From positions 310,001 to 374,000 of the forward strand of contig NC_014935.1 in NCBI RefSeq assembly GCF_000186245.1: a DNA stretch of 64,000 nucleotides, written 5' to 3'. Of the stretch, positions 1 through 12,100 are shown piece by piece. The position numbers and the translations under genes are program-made. The stretch comes from Nitratifractor salsuginis DSM 16511. GTDB lineage: Bacteria > Campylobacterota > Campylobacteria > Campylobacterales > Sulfurovaceae. Below the pieces are notes generated by a model. It made no database searches. It worked only from the letters and a program-made list of their open reading frames with translations, and had not been told where the DNA came from. How positions within the stretch are numbered: position 1 is the first letter of the stretch; every line of letters starts with the position of its first letter.

Positions 1-1
1 T

Positions 2-3000
2 TCGTCTCCCTTGGTAGATATCGTTGCTGATGGCACTACACACAATATTTCAGCCGGTTCCCCGGCAACCTATTGTCAGGATAACCCCGATGTTGTGATG
101 GCGGCTCTTCCGGGGTACTATACTGCAGGAAATTATCATGCAGGCGGAGGGACGCCACCGCCAAATGATTTTGGTACGGTTTTTAAAGTGCCTGCACCGA
201 AAAATGGAGTTTTTAACGATAACAATAGTATCAATGCAAAACGTTCAAAGCTTGCACAAGTTGCTCAGACGGGTGCAATCTGGGGAGCGGCCTGGCAGAA
301 AGGAGGTAAAAACCTTTTCGTCTCTGCCGCGCTTAAACGGTATGTACCACTTAAGGATGAAACTTCTTCCGATGCTGTACAGCGGTCAGCAGGTACTATA
401 TACAAGATTGATACACAGACAAACACAGTATCGCCTTTTGCTGTTGTCCCTGACGTACTGACATCGACAGCTGCTGATCGTTTACACAATAGAGACTACG
501 GTTACAATCAAGACACGGATGTAGTTCATTATGCCGGTCGGCAAGGCTTGGGGGACCTGGATATCAGTGAAGATGAAACAAAACTCTACACGGTCAATTT
601 AAAGAATAAGAAGTTGGTAGTGATTGATGCTTCCGATGGTACTATCATTGACTCTATCTCAATTCCCAACCCATATGGAAATGATTGTAATGATGAAAAG
701 GTCCGTCCCTGGGCCCTCAAGGTAAGGGGAAATGATGTCTTTATCGGGTCTGTCTGTGAGGATAAGATTGACACAGGTGACTATACTACGGATTTAGGTG
801 CCGCAATCCAAAAATATGATGGTGCAGCCTTCCAAACCGTTGCCCGAACCAATTCACTGCGTTATTTACGTGCTCGCGCATACGAACCTGCCAACAAATC
901 TGAGGGAGACGGTTACCGCTATACGAACTGGTCCAATGGAAATGATGAAAATTATGACGCACCCATGTTGACCGATATCGAGTTTACCAATCGTGGGGAT
1001 TTGGTTCTGGGTTACACGAGTCGGCAGACTTACAACCGTTATAATTTATTACGTGGTGATATTCGGAAAATGTGCTACAACGCGAATGGAAGTTATACGG
1101 ATGAAGATTCCGACATAGCTCATACAGACTGCCAGACCCATACCGAGCAATATGATGGCAATCCCACGATTTATAAAGAGTTTTATGTAGGGGATTTCTA
1201 CGGATCCAATCATGGGGAGCATGGACACCCTGAGACCGCTTCAGGTGCTTTGGCCCAGAAGCCCGGTGCATCCAACATTATCGTGGGAATGATCGATGCT
1301 ACTAACTGGTATCAGCCGGGAGCGATCGGTAATTACGATAACACGAGCGGAGACAAGATCGGTGCTCAGGCAGTAATTGACAATCGGAAAATGTCTGATG
1401 GCGGGGAACGTGAAACTTATGGTTCGAAAGCAGGTGGTATGGGAGACGTGGAACTTCTGTGTGATCCCGCGCCTATTGAAGTAGGGGATTATGTTTGGAT
1501 GGATATTAATCAAAACGGTATCCAAGATCCCAACGAACCGGCTTTCTCTGATGTGAATGTTACACTGGAGTGTGAGGAAGGCCAAAGCTACGTTTCTTAC
1601 GGTACCGCAACGACGGACAGCAAAGGTCATTATTACTTCGGCGGCCTGAACAATGTAAACCTTGCCAACGGTAAGACCCTCCGTAGCGGACAGAACTGTC
1701 GCCTTAGCATTGATGAGAGCGAAGTCAACGGTAAACCTCCGACAACGAAAGATGTCAACAACAATACTGAGGATCAGCATGATAATGATGCCGAAGACAG
1801 GAATGGATTTGCTGTCATTGAGTTTAGCACCACGGCGAGCAATAATCATGATTTGGATTTTGGGATTCAGCCCGCCCTCGGGTGTCTAACCGGTATCCTC
1901 TATGAAGATGTTAACGGTAATGGAGCGTTGGATTCAACTGATCAGCGTGCCCCTGCGCATATCACGATCAAGATCACTGATGCCTACGGAAACCATTACG
2001 CTACAGAGACCGATGCTCATGGATCGTTCTCTTTGACGGGGGTCCCTACCGGCCAAGTTCAGATGGCTATCGACACGACGGATACAGATATCCCCGAAGG
2101 AGCAGTTTGGAGTAATCCTCCGGGGAGTGCCGTGAGGATACAAGTTCAAGAGAGTACCCCCAACGGTACGCCCAACACTTGTGCTGAACAGGATTTCCCC
2201 TATACGCTTCCTAGCGAAGAGAATCGCGATCCCAAGACTACGGCTACTTGTGCAAATCCCACCTCTCTGACTTGGGAGGGAGCGAATGTGGGGACGGCAT
2301 CATCCTGGGATGGCAACAATATGGCTAGCGCTAAGACCTTTACCACGGAAGGCGGGATTCCTGTCGATGTCACTATGGAAATCATCAACGATAACAATGA
2401 GGAGTTCAACCCTAGTGACTCTGGTACGAATGCCGCATTCGGCAAGCCTTATTTGACCCTCTACCTCGGGGATCAGGATCAACCGGGTGACGGCAACTAC
2501 AGCGCTCAAGATTGTGCCGCACACAGCTATGACTTGGTGGCAGGGGAGTCTTATCAGCTTGAGGTTGACTTCTCTGATCCGGTCATTCTGGACAATTGGC
2601 GCCTCCGGGATGTGGATTCGGGTGACATTCGTAATGATGAACCCAATTGGAATTGGCAAGACGGTATCAAGGTTGAAGCCTACGATGCGAACAATCAACC
2701 GGTGGAGGTCGAGACCAAAATCGGCAACAGCGGTGCCGGACTAATCGTGGATGCCAACGGTACCGTCCATACTGATCCGGATCATTATAATGGTGGAGAT
2801 GTGGCTCATGGGCCCGGAGTAACCCCCAACAGTACCAATGGGCACATCGTATTGACCTCTAACTTTATTCCCATCAAGCGACTCGTCATCACCCATTTGG
2901 CGGGCCCGGATGTTCACTGTCAGACACGTTCTGCCCTAGCCGCAGCCGGTTTTGCGGTCTGTAAGCCCCTGCATCTCTCCGGTAAGGTTTACGACGATGC

Positions 3001-5326
3001 GGATGGTGTGGCTTCGAGCAGCGAATGTGCCACCAGTGACAATCAAGTTGACGGCACCCCCATTAGTTCCCTCGATGGTACGGCTCTGAATGTTTGTCTG
3101 ATCGGACCGGATGGCAAAGTAGTCGATACCCAGACCCTTAGTAACGGTACTTACGATTTCGACCGCTATATTCATCCCAATACGACTTACAAAGTTATTG
3201 TTACTCAAGAGGGATGTATCCCGGGTTCTGATGCTCCCGATTCTTTATTGCCTCAAGGTTGGCATTACGAGGGAGAGCAGATTGATCCGGATAATAATCC
3301 AGGACACGACGGAACCGTCGACGGGGTGATCAGCATAGATGTCAATACTTCAAATGTGAGTGAGATCGACTTCTCCCTCAACAAAGAGCCTAGAGCCAGT
3401 GGATACATTCGTCCCCTCGAATTAAATCCCGGAGGCAATACGGCAGTGCAGTTTGATCTCTCCGGCAATCCGACGTCACATTATATTGATGACTTGGAAG
3501 ACACCTCTGAAGTCGCAATCCGCATCAGCTCCATTTCTAATGGACAGCTTTATTATAATTCGAACCAGGTCCATATCAATGATGTGATTCCTAGTCCTGA
3601 TATTTCGTCATTCAGTATCGATCCAGATGACGGTGACGTAGTTGCGACTTTCATCTATCGTGCCTTGGATAAAGCCTGCCGCACTTCCGATGAGGCTGTC
3701 TTTGAGGCCCCCTTCAGGACAGTAAATATTTCCGGAAATCTCTATCTGGATATGACACGAGACGACAAGGTAAACGGTACGCCAGTATCTCAAAGTTGCG
3801 ATGGAGAGACCCCTCTCTATGTCAACCTTGTGGATAGCAACGGAAATGTTCTTTCAGCCGTACCGCTTGATCAGGACGGTAGTTACGCCTTTCATTATGA
3901 TGATGGCGTAGTTGCCAATAGTGACTATACATTGATCCTCTCGACTATTCGGGGTGAAGCGGGTGATCCTGCGCCTGAAGCGACGCTCCCCGAGGGATGT
4001 GGCCACTATGATGGAGAGAATATCGAATCAAAGAATCCAGACGGAAATGACGGAAACGCCGACGGTCGTATAGCAGTGCGTATGGATACGACAGATATTA
4101 ACCAGGTCAACTTCGCGATCACCCCAATGGTCAAGATCGGGGATCAGCTTTGGATCGAAGATGACAACGACGGTATCTACGAACCAGGAGAGGAGCCAGT
4201 TGTGGGCGCGACGGTCACCGCCGTATGCGGCGATCAAAACTTTAGTGCGGAGACCGACGGGATGGGACGCTACCTGATCGAAGTCCCCGCCAATATCGGT
4301 ACCTGTACCGTCTCTACGCCGACACCGCCTAATACAAACCCCACGGTGGGTTCCGAAGATGATACAGCTTCGGCAGATACTTTTGCGGAGGAAAATAATC
4401 ACAGTCACAACAATAGAGGTACCTATGTGGATATTGGAACCGAAAATATTTTGAGTCTTGATTTCGGCTTTTCCAAGGCAGTTGCCATCGGTGACACCGT
4501 CTGGATGGATGACAATATGAATGGCTTACAGGATGATAATCACCCGATGAGTGGAGTGCATGTGGTGCTCCATCGAGCTGACGGCAGTGTTGTAGCTGAA
4601 ACAGATACTAATAGCAGCGGCCAATATTACTTTGGTAACCTGGAAGCGGGAGACTATTACGTCAGCTTCGACGATCAGTACTACTACACCGACCCGAATG
4701 TCGGGAGTGATGATACGATCGACAGTGATGTCAACCGCAGCACTTTCCGGACGGAGACGACCCATCTTGACTGGGGTGAGCGGGATATGACAATCGATGC
4801 GGGGATCACCCCCACTGCCCATATCGGGGATTACTTTTGGATTGATGAGAATAAAAACGGGATCCAGGATCCCGGTGAACCTCCGGTCGCCGGGGGTGTT
4901 GTCGAGCTCTATGATGCCGACGGCAATCCCGTCTCCGATGTCCACGGCAACCACAGTGTCACCACTGACAGTAACGGTAAATACGGCTTCGATGTTGAGC
5001 CTGGCCAGACTTATAAGCTGCATTTCATCATCCCAAAGAATTTGCAAGAGGATGGCTATGTCTTCACCCCATCCAATGCGGGAAGTGATACAGGAGATAG
5101 TGATGCCGACGGTAGCGGGTTCACGGTTACGGTCACTCCCCACGCCGGGCAGAACATTGTTACCCTTGATGCCGGCATTAACTGCGGTTGTGACCGGAAG
5201 CAGGTTTCCAACGACAGCGGTGGCGGATCCGCAATGGGCGTGGTCAGTGGATTGCTGATGATCTTCCTGAGTGCCGGCTTGGGGCTTTGGATGATCCGAA
5301 GAGAAGAGAGTGAGGTTCTGGGATGA
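2..5326 (+). CDS. Giant SdrD-B-type surface protein with C-terminal sorting tail (5' end outside window)
   Basis: The reading frame is open to the window edge, so the start is missing. Alignment with the related protein at 13689 suggests that about 115 residues, including a signal peptide, lie upstream. The first ~490 residues resemble a beta-propeller-like domain shared with that protein (GDLDISEDE, VVIDASDG). Then come SdrD-B/Cna-B-like Ca-binding repeats with motifs such as GDYVWMDINQNGIQDPNEP, at roughly residues 493, 1375, 1491 and 1601 counted from base 11. The end carries INCGCDRKQ, a DSGGGSAMG motif, a membrane helix and RREESEVLG, a layout typical of exosortase or rhombosortase substrates. 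The protein is probably exported and processed by the exosortase-like enzyme at 18684. Its stop overlaps an ATG of the next reading frame (ATGA). Domain class is well supported; the biological role (adhesion, matrix or sheath) is unknown. Confidence 0.85.
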   Translation, partial: SSPLVDIVADGTTHNISAGSPATYCQDNPDVVMAALPGYYTAGNYHAGGGTPPPNDFGTVFKVPAPKNGVFNDNNSINAKRSKLAQVAQTGAIWGAAWQKGGKNLFVSAALKRYVPLKDETSSDAVQRSAGTIYKIDTQTNTVSPFAVVPDVLTSTAADRLHNRDYGYNQDTDVVHYAGRQGLGDLDISEDETKLYTVNLKNKKLVVIDASDGTIIDSISIPNPYGNDCNDEKVRPWALKVRGNDVFIGSVCEDKIDTGDYTTDLGAAIQKYDGAAFQTVARTNSLRYLRARAYEPANKSEGDGYRYTNWSNGNDENYDAPMLTDIEFTNRGDLVLGYTSRQTYNRYNLLRGDIRKMCYNANGSYTDEDSDIAHTDCQTHTEQYDGNPTIYKEFYVGDFYGSNHGEHGHPETASGALAQKPGASNIIVGMIDATNWYQPGAIGNYDNTSGDKIGAQAVIDNRKMSDGGERETYGSKAGGMGDVELLCDPAPIEVGDYVWMDINQNGIQDPNEPAFSDVNVTLECEEGQSYVSYGTATTDSKGHYYFGGLNNVNLANGKTLRSGQNCRLSIDESEVNGKPPTTKDVNNNTEDQHDNDAEDRNGFAVIEFSTTASNNHDLDFGIQPALGCLTGILYEDVNGNGALDSTDQRAPAHITIKITDAYGNHYATETDAHGSFSLTGVPTGQVQMAIDTTDTDIPEGAVWSNPPGSAVRIQVQESTPNGTPNTCAEQDFPYTLPSEENRDPKTTATCANPTSLTWEGANVGTASSWDGNNMASAKTFTTEGGIPVDVTMEIINDNNEEFNPSDSGTNAAFGKPYLTLYLGDQDQPGDGNYSAQDCAAHSYDLVAGESYQLEVDFSDPVILDNWRLRDVDSGDIRNDEPNWNWQDGIKVEAYDANNQPVEVETKIGNSGAGLIVDANGTVHTDPDHYNGGDVAHGPGVTPNSTNGHIVLTSNFIPIKRLVITHLAGPDVHCQTRSALAAAGFAVCKPLHLSGKVYDDADGVASSSECATSDNQVDGTPISSLDGTALNVCLIGPDGKVVDTQTLSNGTYDFDRYIHPNTTYKVIVTQEGCIPGSDAPDSLLPQGWHYEGEQIDPDNNPGHDGTVDGVISIDVNTSNVSEIDFSLNKEPRASGYIRPLELNPGGNTAVQFDLSGNPTSHYIDDLEDTSEVAIRISSISNGQLYYNSNQVHINDVIPSPDISSFSIDPDDGDVVATFIYRALDKACRTSDEAVFEAPFRTVNISGNLYLDMTRDDKVNGTPVSQSCDGETPLYVNLVDSNGNVLSAVPLDQDGSYAFHYDDGVVANSDYTLILSTIRGEAGDPAPEATLPEGCGHYDGENIESKNPDGNDGNADGRIAVRMDTTDINQVNFAITPMVKIGDQLWIEDDNDGIYEPGEEPVVGATVTAVCGDQNFSAETDGMGRYLIEVPANIGTCTVSTPTPPNTNPTVGSEDDTASADTFAEENNHSHNNRGTYVDIGTENILSLDFGFSKAVAIGDTVWMDDNMNGLQDDNHPMSGVHVVLHRADGSVVAETDTNSSGQYYFGNLEAGDYYVSFDDQYYYTDPNVGSDDTIDSDVNRSTFRTETTHLDWGERDMTIDAGITPTAHIGDYFWIDENKNGIQDPGEPPVAGGVVELYDADGNPVSDVHGNHSVTTDSNGKYGFDVEPGQTYKLHFIIPKNLQEDGYVFTPSNAGSDTGDSDADGSGFTVTVTPHAGQNIVTLDAGINCGCDRKQVSNDSGGGSAMGVVSGLLMIFLSAGLGLWMIRREESEVLG

Positions 5327-5966
5327 GCTTGCAAGTAATGCCTAAAGGAAAAAAGAAGATGGATAAGCTGATCAAAGCAGTGACCGCCGCGGCCCTGCTG
5401 ACGGGCGGGAGCTTTCTTTATGCCGGGAAGAATGTTGCGCCGGCCGTGGCACCAGTAGCAGCGGTGGAGGAGCCCTGGGGGCTTTATGCGGGGCTGGGGT
5501 TGCTGGGGAGTTATTTCGGTCGGGATTGCCCCTGCGGCGGCGGTGTGAGGATCTATGACCATACCTATGGATTGACCGGATTGCTGGGCTATGATTTTAA
5601 CTCCTTTCTCGGGATACAGGCCCGCCTCTCCTGGGCTCCTTTGGAGAGTGACTTTATGAAGATGGGCAATGGAGGGCTCTACCTGCGTCCCCGCTACTCC
5701 TTGACCGACCGACTTGATGTCTACGGACTGCTGGGGTACGGCTGGAGCCGTTTGAGCTGTGACTGCCCGGGCCATCCTCATCATCATCACAATCTGCACG
5801 GATTTCAATGGGGTGTAGGTGGAGAGTATTTCTTCGATAATGAGCGCATCGAGGGCAAACGTAAAGGGTGGTCAATCTGGACCGACTATGTCAACCTCTT
5901 TCACGACAAGACCCGCAACAACTTCACCGACAACACTTGGCAATTGGGTGTCGCCTATCACTTCTA
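4502..5966 (+). repeat. Long direct repeat, copy A (sorting module plus barrel gene)
   Basis: This is the first of three nearly identical blocks. It covers the last two SdrD-B domains and sorting tail of the giant protein plus the entire barrel gene. It matches 17172-18637 over its full length and 12216-13410 from base 4772 on. Identity stops inside the barrel stop codon: TAG here, TAA in copy B and TGA in copy C. Confidence 0.9.
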
Positions 5967-5967
5967 G
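5359..5967 (+). CDS. Outer-membrane beta-barrel protein, copy A
   Basis: A small protein of about 202 residues with a signal peptide (MDKLIKAVTAAALLTGG) and alternating aromatic/hydrophobic strands ending in WQLGVAYHF, a C-terminal aromatic residue as expected for a BAM-assembled outer-membrane barrel. Two segments are unusually rich in Cys and His: RDCPCGGG and LSCDCPGHPHHHHNLHG, which could bind metal or form disulfides. An upstream ATG at 5323 overlaps the previous stop and would add 12 residues. I prefer 5359 because AAAGGA lies 9 bases before it and the signal peptide then has normal length. It is translationally coupled to the giant surface protein. The function is unknown; it could be an outer-membrane partner or anchor of the giant protein. 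Confidence 0.8.
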   Translation: MDKLIKAVTAAALLTGGSFLYAGKNVAPAVAPVAAVEEPWGLYAGLGLLGSYFGRDCPCGGGVRIYDHTYGLTGLLGYDFNSFLGIQARLSWAPLESDFMKMGNGGLYLRPRYSLTDRLDVYGLLGYGWSRLSCDCPGHPHHHHNLHGFQWGVGGEYFFDNERIEGKRKGWSIWTDYVNLFHDKTRNNFTDNTWQLGVAYHF

Positions 5968-6043
5968 GTAGTCCGCCTTTCCTAATTTTCCCCATCAGGG
6001 GGCTTCCTTCTACTTGTTTTAAACTTTTTTTTACACTTTTTAA

Positions 6044-6072
6044 TTGCTCTGTAATATCCGGTACCCTACAAT
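6044..6072 (+). promoter_or_regulatory. Candidate promoter for the second giant surface protein
   Basis: TTGCTC (6044-6049) and TACAAT (6067-6072) are separated by 17 bases in the 140-base AT-rich gap after the first barrel gene. An AAGGA ribosome site follows at 6096-6100, 7 bases before a GTG start. This is a motif match only. Confidence 0.4.
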
Positions 6073-6107
6073 GATAAATCTATAGTTTTTCTTACAAGGA
6101 GCCGGAA

Positions 6108-9100
6108 GTGGAAAAAAGGAGAGGATGGATGCGATGGCTTTTCGCTATGGCATTGATCGTGTCGATGGGAGAGGCGAGCAGCGTCAATGTAACAACAAAG
6201 TATGGAAAGACAGGAGGGATTGTCGGTCCTCTGAATACAACGTCAGATTTGATCAACGGGAGACAGGTTTGTCCGGCTGATCCGACGCCGGGTTGCGACT
6301 TTGCGGATGATCCGGGGTTTAACAACAATGGTACGGTTGATGACCCGACGGATGATTATTACACTGGCGATCTGCTGGTGCGGACCAATGACAACTTTCA
6401 GGCGATTGCCGGCTGGACCTGGAACGGCAATCCGGGAGGAGCGGAAGAGGTGGCGACGATCACCGGAACGCTGCCTGTGGCGCCCGATGGCAATAAATAC
6501 TATGAGTGGACGGAGATCCCGGGATCCTGTAACCCGGACCATTCGAGTATCTCCGCAGACAAACAGACGATTGTCTGCGAGCGCAAAGATTTTGACAAAA
6601 ACGATGTGGGAACTTTCTCAGAGGACCTCATTTTCAATGTCCGTGTCCTGGGAGGCACCTCCAACGGTACACAACCGGGTGACATCAAATTCAAAGTCGA
6701 AGCCCCCAATGCGGCCGCCAAAGAGGACACCACCGATGGACATTCACTGAAGGTGACCGCTTCACCCCGCTGGAACCTCGATAAAGCATTCGGAGCCTAT
6801 AGTATACGCTCCGGCCAGAAAGTCACCATCAACGGTCAGGAAGAGACCGGCTATATCATCGACTATCGTATTCTGATCGAGACAGATGAAGTCAATGGAG
6901 AAACTGACAATACATATTCTCTTCTCGGGAATGAATCGTTGGGCGACGATGCGACCATTACCTTTACCGATGATCTTTCGGAAATTGCTCCCCACGCCAC
7001 ACTGCTCGACTGCCGTACGACGGGGCGTGCCTATAGCGATACGGTCCGAGATGGGTATGTGGGGTCGAATCTGCCTATAACCTGCATCGGTGATGGATGC
7101 ATCCGGGGCAGCCAGTATCCGGAGCGTCATATCCCGCAACCCAAAGGGGAGCAGACACCCACCTGTACCCAGACAGGGAGTACGGTCGATGTCAAAATCG
7201 AGCATGTCGATGCGACACTCAATCACTATCCGACCAAAGATTATTATGGGAGGGACCTGCCGGTCAACAGGGCGATCGCTTCGATTCTGACTCTGTCCGT
7301 CTTTGTACCGCTCGATGATGTCAAGGCTGGGGATAATGGTACCGTCGACTGTGACGGATACGGTATCGGAGACCCGAATTGTGATGATGGAGAGCTTCAT
7401 ACGAAAAACACGGCAAAAGATTTCGATCCTGTCACCCCAAGCGGCAATCACAATTTCGCCGGTCAAGGGGAGAGCGAAAAAGACAACTACCGCAACTATA
7501 CCCTGTATTACTCTGCCGGGAGTTTTGACAAATACTACTGGGGGGAGAAGAACAGCGTCTGGAACGCTCCTGCAGGTATTGCGCATTCACGGGAGGGAGA
7601 CGGTTTTGTCGGGAAAGGGTACGAGTGGTCTTCCCGACTCTACGCAGCCAACACCGGAGGGATCGACCAGACCGAAAACAGCTTCTGCGATGTGATCGAT
7701 GCGAATTACATGGAGATCATCAAGTACAGTGAACGCACCAACTATACCGATACCCGCTATGCCCATGAAGACGATCTGCCTTTCATCGTCTATGCCAGCA
7801 ACACCGACAAAGGGGATCCGGACAATCATATGTACAGGGGAGGGAAGATCAGCGATTACTACGATATCGAGTATGCGGCAGACTATGAAGACCCCTCTTT
7901 CCTTCCCTCAAACAACGGCGATCGCCAGGATGAGAATGTAGATGAGAAGATCAAGGCCGAGTGTAATGCACCGGCTGACAAATGGTACCCGACCATCGAT
8001 GAGGCAAGAGCCGCCGGCGGCGCTGTGACCAAGATCCGCTGGAAGCTGAAGCCCAATATGGTCATGGTCCCCGGACAACGTGAGTACTGGATGCTCCTGC
8101 ACCGTGTCCGTGCCAACAGGCTCGATAACAATCAGCCGCTTCAGAACGGTGCCATGATGGTCAACTACGGCACGCACAAATTTGACGGCAATCAGGGAAC
8201 GTGGAGTACCGTCAGTTACATCCCCCATGGGCTCGATGCCAACGGACAGCCCGAGAATTTTGTAAATGGGACAGGGGACCGTATCTTCTTTACCGGTCCG
8301 AAGGTCCGTATCAAAAAGCACGAGAACCGTACTTCGGCCAGTCCCGGAGACGAAGTGACCTATACACTTGAAATGTCTCTGACGGATGATGTCAACTCCA
8401 ACGGTTTGACGGAACATGTGACGGTAACGGATGTTCTTCCGAAAGATTTCAACTATCAGCAGGGCTCTGTGTCTCCTGAGGAGTTCGGTGAACCGATCTT
8501 GGGTACCTGTGCCGATGTGAGCGATATCACTTCGGCCTCCGCCCCCTGTGTCGATGGAGAAAACCAGGTGTTGATTTGGGATTTGGGAGAGCGTGGTGTG
8601 AACGCTCCCAATATTCCTGATTTGAACTATACGGTACGAATCGGTGCGGCTGCCAATGTCGGGAACAACCTCAATGTAGTCAAAATCGAAGCGCCTTCCG
8701 ATGCTTCGCCGGTTTCGCAGCGTAAAGCGGACATCGGTCTCTCAATCGATATTCCCGCTTCGATCAATATCGTCAAAAGTACCGAAGAAAATTCCGATTA
8801 CCCTTCCAAACGGGAACGTACTACTGATCCCAAAGATATCTTTTTCCGAATGGATGTGCGCAATGGAAAATCGGGTGAGATCACCGATCTTGATATCATT
8901 GATATTCTTCCGTTTATCGGCGACGGCGATGACGGCGCGATCCAATTCAATGATTTGGCCCTCAAAAGAAAAGTACCGACCAACTATCATGGCACTCTGG
9001 CCTTTCACGAAGCCGATTTCGGACAGCATCCCGGTTCGAGTACCGAATGTGACTATAATCAGCTTGACTACTATTATACCAATGCTGATCCCAAAACGAT

Positions 9101-12100
9101 CAACATCGCACCGACAGTCGGTGATGCCAATGATGTAAACAGCAACAGTTCCATCTGGTGTCAGGGGGATGCGAACGGGCCCAACGGCTGTACCATTCCC
9201 TCGACAGGGTTTACTTTTACGGACAATTCCGAGGTGACCGCAGTGCGGGTACGGGGACCACGGATGGAAGCGCAGGCGATCTGCCAATTCCGCGTTCATG
9301 TAACAGTAGACGACAACCTTATGGGTGACAACTATTCCAACTCGGCCGGCGCCTCGGCGACAGGGATTACCCTGCCGGTCCTTTCCAACTCGGTCGCTGT
9401 GCCTATCGTGGGCAGTTCTCTGGGTGATTACGTCTGGTACGACAAAAACAAAGACGGGATACAGGATAATGATGAACACGGAATTTCCGGAGTCAAAGTA
9501 GATCTGCTCGATGCAAGCGGCAATCCGGTCAATGATCCTACGACAGGACAGCCCTATGTGGTCACGACCGATGCAAACGGAAAATACCTCTTTACCAATC
9601 TCAGCCACGGGAATTATCAGGTCCGCTTTGAAATTCCTTCCGGATACAAAGCGAGCCCAGCGAATCAGGGCGATGACAGCGAAAATTCCGATGGGGATTC
9701 AAATGGAATCGCCCAGGTTTCTCTCGGTGTCGATGAGACGAATCCCAATGTGGATATGGGGATCAACACGCCGATTATCTCTGGGCATGTCTTTGATGAC
9801 GGCAACGGCAACGGTAATGTAGACGGAACGCTGATCAGTCAAGCTGACGGGACCCAGCTCTACGTGACCCTACTCGATGAGAACGGAACGGTACTTGCCA
9901 GTGCGCCTGTTGCGAATGACGGTGCCTACAGCTTCGACGGCGATGATGGTGTCAGAGCTAACAGTAACTATTCGGTTGTGCTTTCGACTGCTCAAAATAC
10001 CACGACATCGGCCTTGCCGGCAAATTGGAACAACGCCGACGGTGAGCAGCCGAACAACAGTGGAAACGGTACCGACGGTACGCCGGACGGAGTAATGAGC
10101 GTTGCAGTCGGTACAAGTGATTCCGTGAATAATGACTTCGGGATCAATAAAAAGCCCGTCGCCAACGATGAGACCAAACCGGCTGTACTTAACCCGGGCG
10201 GTAGCACGCAAGTGGCCGTGCCTGCTCTGGACTATTCAGATCAGGAAGACGGTACACCGAGTACGATCACGATCACGACACTGCCTGATCCTGCGACGGG
10301 GGTTCTCTATTATGACGGTACGCCGGTAACAGCGGGGCAGACCATAAACAACTTTGATCCCAGTAAGCTTACCGTCGATCCGACGGATGGAGACCAGACC
10401 GTGGTCTTCAAGTACACGGTGACCGATGCTGCCGGAGTGACTTCCGATGAAGCGACGGTAACCCTGCCCTTTACAGGGCTTGGGCTTTCAGGCCACGTAT
10501 TTGACGATGGAAACGGCAACGGCAATATTGATGGAACGCCGATCAGCAAGCCTGACGGTATACAGCTGTATGCCAATCTGGTCGATGCAAACGGCACTGT
10601 TTTGGCAGTACAGCCCGTTGCCGCTGACGGCACCTATGCCTTTGGTGGTACAGACGGGGTGACTGCCAATACCACTTATGGCGTGGTATTGAGTACAACC
10701 CAGGGAACCGTAGGGCAGAGTGCTCCGGCCGCGGCCTTGCCGGCAAATTGGAACAACGCCGACGGTGAGCAGCCGAACAACAGTGGAAACGGTACCGACG
10801 GTACGCCGGACGGAGTAATGAGCGTTGCAGTCGGTACAAGTGATTCCGTGAATGATGACTTCGGGATCAATAAAAAGCCCGTCGCCAACGACACAAGTAG
10901 GCCTGCACAGCTCAACCCGGGTCAGGATACGCAGGTACAGGTTCCGGAACTCAATGTCACCGATAGAGAGGACGGCAAACCTAAAACCATCACGATCAGG
11001 GATCTTCCGAGCAATGCCACTCTGTACTATAATGGACAGCCAGTCACCGCTGGACAGGTAATCACCAATTACGATCCTTCCAAACTTACCGTTGATCCGA
11101 TTGACGGGGATCAGACGGTGGTCTTTCACTACACTACGACCGATGCCGTTGGTGTCGAGAGTGACCCGGCGACGGTAACATTGTCCTTCAACGGTCTTGG
11201 ACTTTCCGGTACGCTCTACGATGACGGCAATGGCAACACCAACAATAAAGTGGATGGTACTCCGATCAGCAAGCCTGACGGCCAGCCTCTCTATGTCAAT
11301 CTGATCAGAGAGGATGGCAAAGTGATCGCTTCTAAACTTTTGGCAGATGACGGTACCTACCAGTTCCTTGGATCGGATGGTGTGACTGCCAATACCGAAT
11401 ACGATATTGTCCTGAGCACGATCAAGGGGACGCCGGACGATCCGGCTCCGGCCGCCCAGCTGCCTGTCAACTGGAACAACACCGGCGAGCATCTCAACAA
11501 CGAAGGGGACGGTAACGACGGAAACAACGATGGCAAGATCCATGTCGCGCTGGGGACTAGCGGGATTCCCAAGATTGATTTCGGGATCAACAAGAAGCCG
11601 GTTGCCAGAGACAGGACTGAAGCGGCTCAGCCCAACCCTTCCGGCGCCAAACAATATCCTGTTCCTGCACTGCCGGTCAGTGACAACGAAGACGGAACAC
11701 CCACAACCATTACGATCAAGACACTGCCCGATCCAGCGACGGGTGTTTTCTACTATGACGGTCAGCCGGTTACAGCGGGACAAGTCATTGAAAACTTCGA
11801 TCCCGACAAACTCACCGTTGATCCGACCGATGGCAATCCTGTAATGGTCTTTACCTATACTACTACGGATGCCGCCGGAATCGAAAGTGACCCGGCGAAG
11901 GTAACGATGCCTTTCCTCGGTGAAATGCATCTGGGTGACACCGTCTGGATGGATGATGACGGCAATGGCATTCAGGATCTAGGTGAAGCGGGGGTTTCCG
12001 GCGTGGAGGTCAGGCTTCTCGATGAGAACGGTACCGTAGTGCAGACGGTGACTACCGATGCGGAGGGTCATTACGACTTTACGATTCAGATACCGGGCAA

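Noticed and set aside
1241-1849. Long reading frames on the minus strand within the giant surface genes
   Set aside because: They mirror the skewed codon use of Asp/Asn/Gly-rich repeats, lack ribosome sites and recur antisense to each repeat copy.
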